This document shows, piece by piece, positions 38,407 to 41,577 of a stretch of 41,577 nucleotides of DNA; the first letter of the stretch is position 1, and each line of letters opens with the position of its first letter. A program made the position numbers and the translations under genes. Origin of the DNA: DAORHV01 sp964448405 (GTDB taxonomy: Bacteria > Patescibacteriota > Gracilibacteria > Peribacterales > Peribacteraceae). The stretch is taken from the NCBI GenBank assembly GCA_964448405.1, contig CAYUVW010000013.1, positions 1 through 41,577 of the forward strand. The letters are read 5' to 3'. The notes beneath the pieces are model-generated. The model ran no database searches and was not told where the DNA came from. It saw only the letters and a list, made by a program, of their open reading frames with translations.

Positions 38407-38438
38407 CACCCACTGGCTCCGCAAGGGGTCAGTGGGTG
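38407..38438 (+). other. 14-bp hairpin with GCAA tetraloop
   Basis: CACCCACTGGCTCC, loop GCAA, GGGGTCAGTGGGTG: 14 consecutive pairs in plus-strand RNA, including two G-U. It lies 23 nt after the 50-aa gene and overlaps the stop codon of convergent tgt. No U-run follows. It resembles the hairpin at 18424 in loop and closing bases. Confidence 0.6.
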
Positions 38439-39577
38439 AACTTATTGATCTGTTCGCGTAGCTTGCGCATGGAGTCCAGCATGACGCCCATGTTTTGCAT
38501 GCATGCGATTGTTTCGCCGTAGCGTTCGCCAAGCCGCAGCAAGTGGTGGAGGTAGCTTTTCAGATTGTCGCGACCGAAACGGGTGGGAGAATTCGCATCG
38601 ATGGGCGAGTGGTCGGTCTTGTACTCGGCGCGGTTGATGCGCAGTTTGGTTCCGTCGCTGAGCCACACGTTGCCATGGCGCGCTTCGCGCATGGGCGACA
38701 CGCAATCGGCCATGTCGATTCCGCGCTTGGCGGCTTCGCGCAGCTGGTGGATTTCGCCAACGCCCATGAGGTAGCGCGCCTGGTTTTCCGGCAGCAACGG
38801 ACAAACGACGTCCAGCACCGAGAGCATCTCGGATTCCGTTTCGCCTACTGCCAATCCGCCGACCGCGTAGCCGTCGAAACCGATGGCAATGAGTTCGTTG
38901 GCGCACTTCTCGCGCAGGTCGCGTTCGAGTCCGCCCTGGACGATGCCGAACAATAGCGGGGATTTTGAGGAGTCCAATGATTCCAAGGATGTTATCGCTT
39001 TCCTTGGACTCTTTGGTTTCTTTGGAATCCCGGCGGTACTCCGTTTTGTCTTTAATTCTTCATGCACCCGTTTGCACTCTTTGGCCCATCGGAGGGTCCT
39101 ATCCACCGCTTTCATTTGGTCTGCACGCGGTGCCGTGGACGGCGGGCATTCATCGAAGCACATGATGATGTCGGATCCGAGTTTGTGTTGAATGGAAATG
39201 GATTCCACCGGTCCAATGAACAGCGGGCTGCCGTTGCGATGATTCTGAAATTGCACGCCCGCGTCGGTAATGGACCGGATACTCTTGAGCGAGAACACCT
39301 GAAAGCCGCCCGAATCGGTGAGGATCGGTTTGTCCCAGTGCAGAAAATGATGCAATCCGCCGGCATCTTGAATAATGTCTTCGCCCGGCTGAATGTGCAG
39401 GTGATACGTGTTGCACAGCAGCACTTGCGATTCCAATTCCACAAGATCCGGCAATGTAATGCCTTTCATGGCGCCTGCGGTGGCCACCGGCAGGAAGAAC
39501 GGCGTTTGAATATCGCCATGAGCGGTATGCAACGTGCCGCGGCGGCCGATGGATGTTGTGCGATGCAGCGTAAACAT
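38429..39577 (-). CDS. tgt: tRNA-guanine transglycosylase (Tgt)
   Basis: Exchanges G34 for the queuosine precursor preQ1 in tRNAs for Asp, Asn, His and Tyr. The 382-residue protein has the TIM-barrel landmarks: TPFFLPVATAGAMKGI, LLCNTYHLHIQPGEDII, TDSGGFQVFSL (D88), MCFDECPP, FGIVQGG, FDGYAVGGLAVGE, YLMGVG and GIDMADCVSPMREARHG. Two oddities: residues about 178-205 (TKRSTAGIPKKPKSPRKAIT...) are an insertion encoded by palindromic element F, and the zinc site seems lost, with S330, T332, G335 and Q361 where the family has three Cys and one His. TACACT (39585-39590, minus strand) ends 7 nt before the ATG, excluding the much longer reading to 39880. No queuosine biosynthesis genes are in the window. 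Confidence 0.93.
   Translation of the reverse strand: MFTLHRTTSIGRRGTLHTAHGDIQTPFFLPVATAGAMKGITLPDLVELESQVLLCNTYHLHIQPGEDIIQDAGGLHHFLHWDKPILTDSGGFQVFSLKSIRSITDAGVQFQNHRNGSPLFIGPVESISIQHKLGSDIIMCFDECPPSTAPRADQMKAVDRTLRWAKECKRVHEELKTKRSTAGIPKKPKSPRKAITSLESLDSSKSPLLFGIVQGGLERDLREKCANELIAIGFDGYAVGGLAVGETESEMLSVLDVVCPLLPENQARYLMGVGEIHQLREAAKRGIDMADCVSPMREARHGNVWLSDGTKLRINRAEYKTDHSPIDANSPTRFGRDNLKSYLHHLLRLGERYGETIACMQNMGVMLDSMRKLREQINKFTH
38965..39046. repeat. Palindromic element copy F, inside tgt
   Basis: Arms CCAATGATTCCAAGGA (38974-38989) and TCCTTGGACTCTTTGG (39001-39016) match at 14 of 16 positions around an 11-nt loop, followed by TTTCTTTGGAATCCC. The minus-strand word GGGATTCCAAAGAAACCAA (39013-39031) is identical to copy C at 16998-17016, and TTGGACTCTTTGGTTTC (39004-39020) is also identical to 17051-17067. 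It is read in frame as an extra loop between the ECKRVHEEL helix and LLFGIVQGG of Tgt. Confidence 0.88.
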
Positions 39578-39584
39578 CGCACGC

Positions 39585-39590
39585 AGTGTA
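39585..39590 (-). promoter_or_regulatory. -10 hexamer of tgt
   Basis: TACACT on the minus strand ends 7 nt before the tgt ATG at 39577. It sets the tgt start. Confidence 0.5.
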
Positions 39591-39687
39591 GCGCGTCGGT
39601 TCCAGTTGCGCCGCACGACATTTGGAGTCCAATCAACAGAAGAGGATGCGATAATCCGCGCGTCCTTATTCACTTCCTCATTTCCCC

Positions 39688-40179
39688 ATGTCGTGTTGCA
39701 AATGCCCCGTGCAGCCTTGTCCGTCGCGCTACGCCCCTTGGCTGACGCGCATCGGCTTCGGTCTTGCCCTCGCCGCTTTCGGCGTGAACCACTACCGTTT
39801 CCTGACTGAATTCGTCTCGATGTCCAAAAGCGTGTTCCCAAGCGTTCCTGCCGTGGCAATGGTTGCCGGCGTTTTGGCATATGTGTTCCCGGCGTTTGAA
39901 ATCATCGGCGGCGTGCTGTTCGCCGTCGGCCAGCTGAAGTGCATCACCAAAATTTGTATCCATGCTTCATTCGGAGGCATTTTGGGCTGGGCTGGTTTGG
40001 CTCTCGCTCTCGGCGATATGTCCATCGGTCAGACCGTCGGACCCGCCATTCAGGGTGCTTGCACCATGTTGATTGCCTTCTGGGTGATTAAGAAAATGAC
40101 GTGCTGCAAGTCGTGCGCTCCTGGCGCCGGTGCTTGCGGTTGCGGCAAAGGCGGATCCTGCGCTTGCCCCACGAAATAG
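39688..40179 (+). CDS. DoxX-like membrane protein with cysteine-rich ends
   Basis: A 163-residue protein with four transmembrane helices in a DoxX/SURF4-like arrangement (WLTRIGFGLALAAFGVNHYRFL, AVAMVAGVLAYVFPAFEIIGGVLFAVG, then two more). Both ends are unusually cysteine-rich: MSCCKCPVQPC at the start, and CCKSCAPGAGACGCGKGGSCAC at the end, giving over a dozen cysteines. The tails look like metal- or thiol-binding modules. DoxX-type proteins take part in redox or membrane respiration processes in other bacteria. The specific role here is unknown. The next gene, of similar type, follows after 18 nt. Confidence 0.75.
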   Translation: MSCCKCPVQPCPSRYAPWLTRIGFGLALAAFGVNHYRFLTEFVSMSKSVFPSVPAVAMVAGVLAYVFPAFEIIGGVLFAVGQLKCITKICIHASFGGILGWAGLALALGDMSIGQTVGPAIQGACTMLIAFWVIKKMTCCKSCAPGAGACGCGKGGSCACPTK

Positions 40180-40197
40180 TTTTTCCTCACTCTTCCG

Positions 40198-40617
40198 ATG
40201 AACTATAAGTCCGTTCCCGCCGTCTCCAATATCATCCTGCGCGTCGCAGTCGGCCTGCCAATGCTGTTCATTGGCATAGCAGAGTATCGCGATTTTGCTC
40301 CGTTCGTGGCCAACGTCACGGACGGACTGGGTGGACTGGAAGTCTTCGGGACCATTTGGGCACACTTCCTGCCGGCATTGTTTATTTTCGGCGGAGGCAT
40401 GCTCATGGTCGGGCGGTATCAATACATTGCTGCCTGGGTCGGCGGCGTCGCACTCGGATGCATTCCCGCCGGCCTGATGCTGAAGTCGCTCATGACCGGC
40501 ATTCCGCTGCCCGATATGATTGCGGCGTGCTTTCCTCCGTTCATTTGGTTGTTGGTGTTCTACTTTGCGGTGAACGCGCAGCCTGATTACAGCACCGAGA
40601 CGACGGAGACCGAGTGA
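40198..40617 (+). CDS. DoxX-like membrane protein
   Basis: A 139-residue protein with four transmembrane helices (IILRVAVGLPMLFIGIAEYRDF, HFLPALFIFGGGMLMVG, AAWVGGVALGCIPAGLMLKSL, FPPFIWLLVFYFAVN) and a Thr/Glu-rich tail (DYSTETTETE). It resembles the preceding gene product in fold but lacks its cysteine tails. The two are an obvious pair, 18 nt apart, likely from a duplication, and may form a complex. Ends at a bidirectional terminator shared with clpP. Confidence 0.75.
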   Translation: MNYKSVPAVSNIILRVAVGLPMLFIGIAEYRDFAPFVANVTDGLGGLEVFGTIWAHFLPALFIFGGGMLMVGRYQYIAAWVGGVALGCIPAGLMLKSLMTGIPLPDMIAACFPPFIWLLVFYFAVNAQPDYSTETTETE

Positions 40618-40635
40618 GTTTCATCGCTGATACTG

Positions 40636-40677
40636 AAAACGCCCTCTGTAGTCCGAAGGACGCAGGAGGGCGTTTTT
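40636..40677. terminator. Bidirectional intrinsic terminator, DoxX gene / clpP
   Basis: AAAACGCCCT...AGGGCGTTTTT: a long stem (ACGCCCT/AGGGCGT, then CTGT-GTCC/GGAC-GCAG with small bulges) around a GAA loop, with T-runs on both sides. It sits between two convergent stops and should end both transcripts. Confidence 0.9.
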
Positions 40678-40696
40678 CGTTGCGAATGCTTGTCGC

Positions 40697-41353
40697 TTAT
40701 GCGGCGTTGGCGCTCTTGTTAATGATGCGGTCGATAAGGCCGTAGTCGAGTGCCTCCTGCGACGTCAGGAACTTGTCGCGCTCGGTGTCGACCTTTACTT
40801 TGGCCACCTTCTGACCGGAGTGCTTGGAGATCATTTCATTCAGCATATCCTTCATGCGGATGATGTGTTCGGCGTGAATGGCGATGTCGGTAGCCTGACC
40901 CTCGGTTCCGCCGAGCGGCTGGTGGATCATGATTTCGGAGTGGGGGAGCGCGAAACGCTTTCCCTTGGCTCCGCCCATGAGGATGATGGCTCCGCCGGAG
41001 GCGGCCATACCCAAACAGACCGTGGAGACGTCCGGCGCGATGAGCTGCATGGTGTCGTACATGGCCAGCGTGGAGCTGACTTGTCCGCCCGGTGAGTTCA
41101 CGTACAGGATGATGTCCTTTTTGGGGTCCTGCTTCTCCAAGAAGAGCAGCTGGGCGATGATCGTATTGGCGACGGAATCGTTGATGCCCGTGCCGAGGAA
41201 GACGATGCGCTCCTCCAGCAGGCGGGAGTAGATGTCGTATGCACGCTCGCCGAACTGCGTTTTTTCAATGACGGTCGGAACGAGGATATCGCTGTGCGGC
41301 GCAATGTGACCGCGAGAGAACTGCTTGGCAATCGACTGAAGTTGCGGATGCAT
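40697..41353 (-). CDS. clpP: ATP-dependent Clp protease proteolytic subunit ClpP
   Basis: A 218-residue serine peptidase that forms the barrel-shaped chamber of Clp proteases with an AAA+ partner (ClpX/ClpC). The catalytic triad is readable: S119 in GMAASGGAIIL, H144 in EIMIHQPLGG and D193 in DTERDKF. Around it are LYVNSPGGQVSSTLAMYD and EALDYGLIDRII. Length and motifs are normal. No clpX gene is in the window. The 64-nt leader is the longest of any gene here with a recognised -10 (TATACT, 41418-41423, minus strand) and contains a 5-bp hairpin GTCTG-TCAT-CAGAC. Confidence 0.96.
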   Translation of the reverse strand: MHPQLQSIAKQFSRGHIAPHSDILVPTVIEKTQFGERAYDIYSRLLEERIVFLGTGINDSVANTIIAQLLFLEKQDPKKDIILYVNSPGGQVSSTLAMYDTMQLIAPDVSTVCLGMAASGGAIILMGGAKGKRFALPHSEIMIHQPLGGTEGQATDIAIHAEHIIRMKDMLNEMISKHSGQKVAKVKVDTERDKFLTSQEALDYGLIDRIINKSANAA

Positions 41354-41577
41354 GGACGGAGAGAGAAAAGAATGAAGTTTGATATTCGGTGTGTCTGATG
41401 ACAGACGTGACTAGGTCAGTATAGCGAAAAAATGGATTTCCCGGCAGTTTCCAGGCAGTTCCTTCTATGTTGAGGCAGTCGAAAGAAAAGCATGCTTTAC
41501 GTACGATTTTTACTGATTCTTAGGCTGATGCCGCCAAGAATTTCCTTTCGATTCTTCCGTCCCTTTTTGGCCGAGCG
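41354..41577 (-). promoter_or_regulatory. Upstream region of clpP
   Basis: Besides the TATACT box and the leader hairpin, it holds three direct copies of GGCAGT (41443, 41454, 41474) and the perfect 12-bp palindrome AAAGCATGCTTT (41487-41498). The repeats lie where an activator or heat-shock repressor would bind. No CtsR, HrcA or HspR site is recognised. No gene is visible up to the window end. Confidence 0.4.

Noticed and set aside
39578..39880. N-terminal 101-residue extension of Tgt
   Set aside because: Arg-rich and unlike any Tgt, it would overlap the divergent DoxX gene start. A TACACT box sits 7 nt before the internal ATG.

Overview
The window is dense single-copy bacterial chromosome. 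Its mix points to the candidate phyla radiation (Patescibacteria): trimmed housekeeping genes, many small membrane proteins of unknown function, a VirB6/TrbL-like membrane protein, a C39-like exported peptidase, an LPxTG-like tail, DoxX-like proteins and scattered ribosomal genes. The moderately high GC, the presence of L9 and normal use of TGA as stop fit a Peregrinibacteria/Peribacteria-type genome better than the UGA-Gly lineages. This placement is an inference from gene content, not from a marker tree. I see no phage, transposase, CRISPR array or rRNA.

Layout: 1-6.5 kb holds dut, converging on a very large HExxH protein translationally coupled to a small membrane protein, then comF, tRNA-Val(GAC) and a hypothetical gene. 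6.6-13.3 kb holds an RseP-type site-2 protease, dnaA, a SAM methyltransferase, a threonine-rich leader peptide followed by an unusual thrS, and a LysE-type exporter. 13.4-20.8 kb holds an Lgt-like gene, three small membrane proteins, a C39-like peptidase, enolase, a hypothetical gene, a FAM173-like methyltransferase and a tiny ORF. 21-29.1 kb holds tRNA-Pro(GGG), a DHH phosphoesterase, infB, two minus-strand membrane-protein genes and a winged-helix regulator. 29.2-37.2 kb holds rplS, a CsaB-like transferase, lepA, thpR, a hypothetical gene, rplI, a peptide-type substrate-binding protein, secG and tRNA-Val(TAC). 37.5-41.6 kb holds rplU, two small membrane proteins, tgt, two DoxX-like genes and clpP.

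The most notable signals are regulatory and repetitive. (1) A leader peptide with eight consecutive Thr codons lies just upstream of thrS, inside a set of mutually exclusive pairings, which suggests ribosome-mediated control of threonyl-tRNA synthetase. (2) The encoded ThrRS has a YbaK/ProXp-like deacylase domain where TGS is expected. (3) Start codons are repeatedly found 6-9 nt after a -10 hexamer, with no Shine-Dalgarno, which implies widespread leaderless transcription. (4) A family of imperfect palindromes built on GATTCC/GACTCC words sits at gene ends, and one copy is embedded in frame in tgt. (5) tRNA-Val(TAC) and tRNA-Pro(GGG) both have copies of their own 5' ends 92-98 bp upstream. 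(6) Tgt appears to have lost all four zinc ligands.

Most genes appear to be single units or pairs, each with its own promoter. Clear intrinsic terminators lie after thrS, after eno and between the DoxX gene and clpP.
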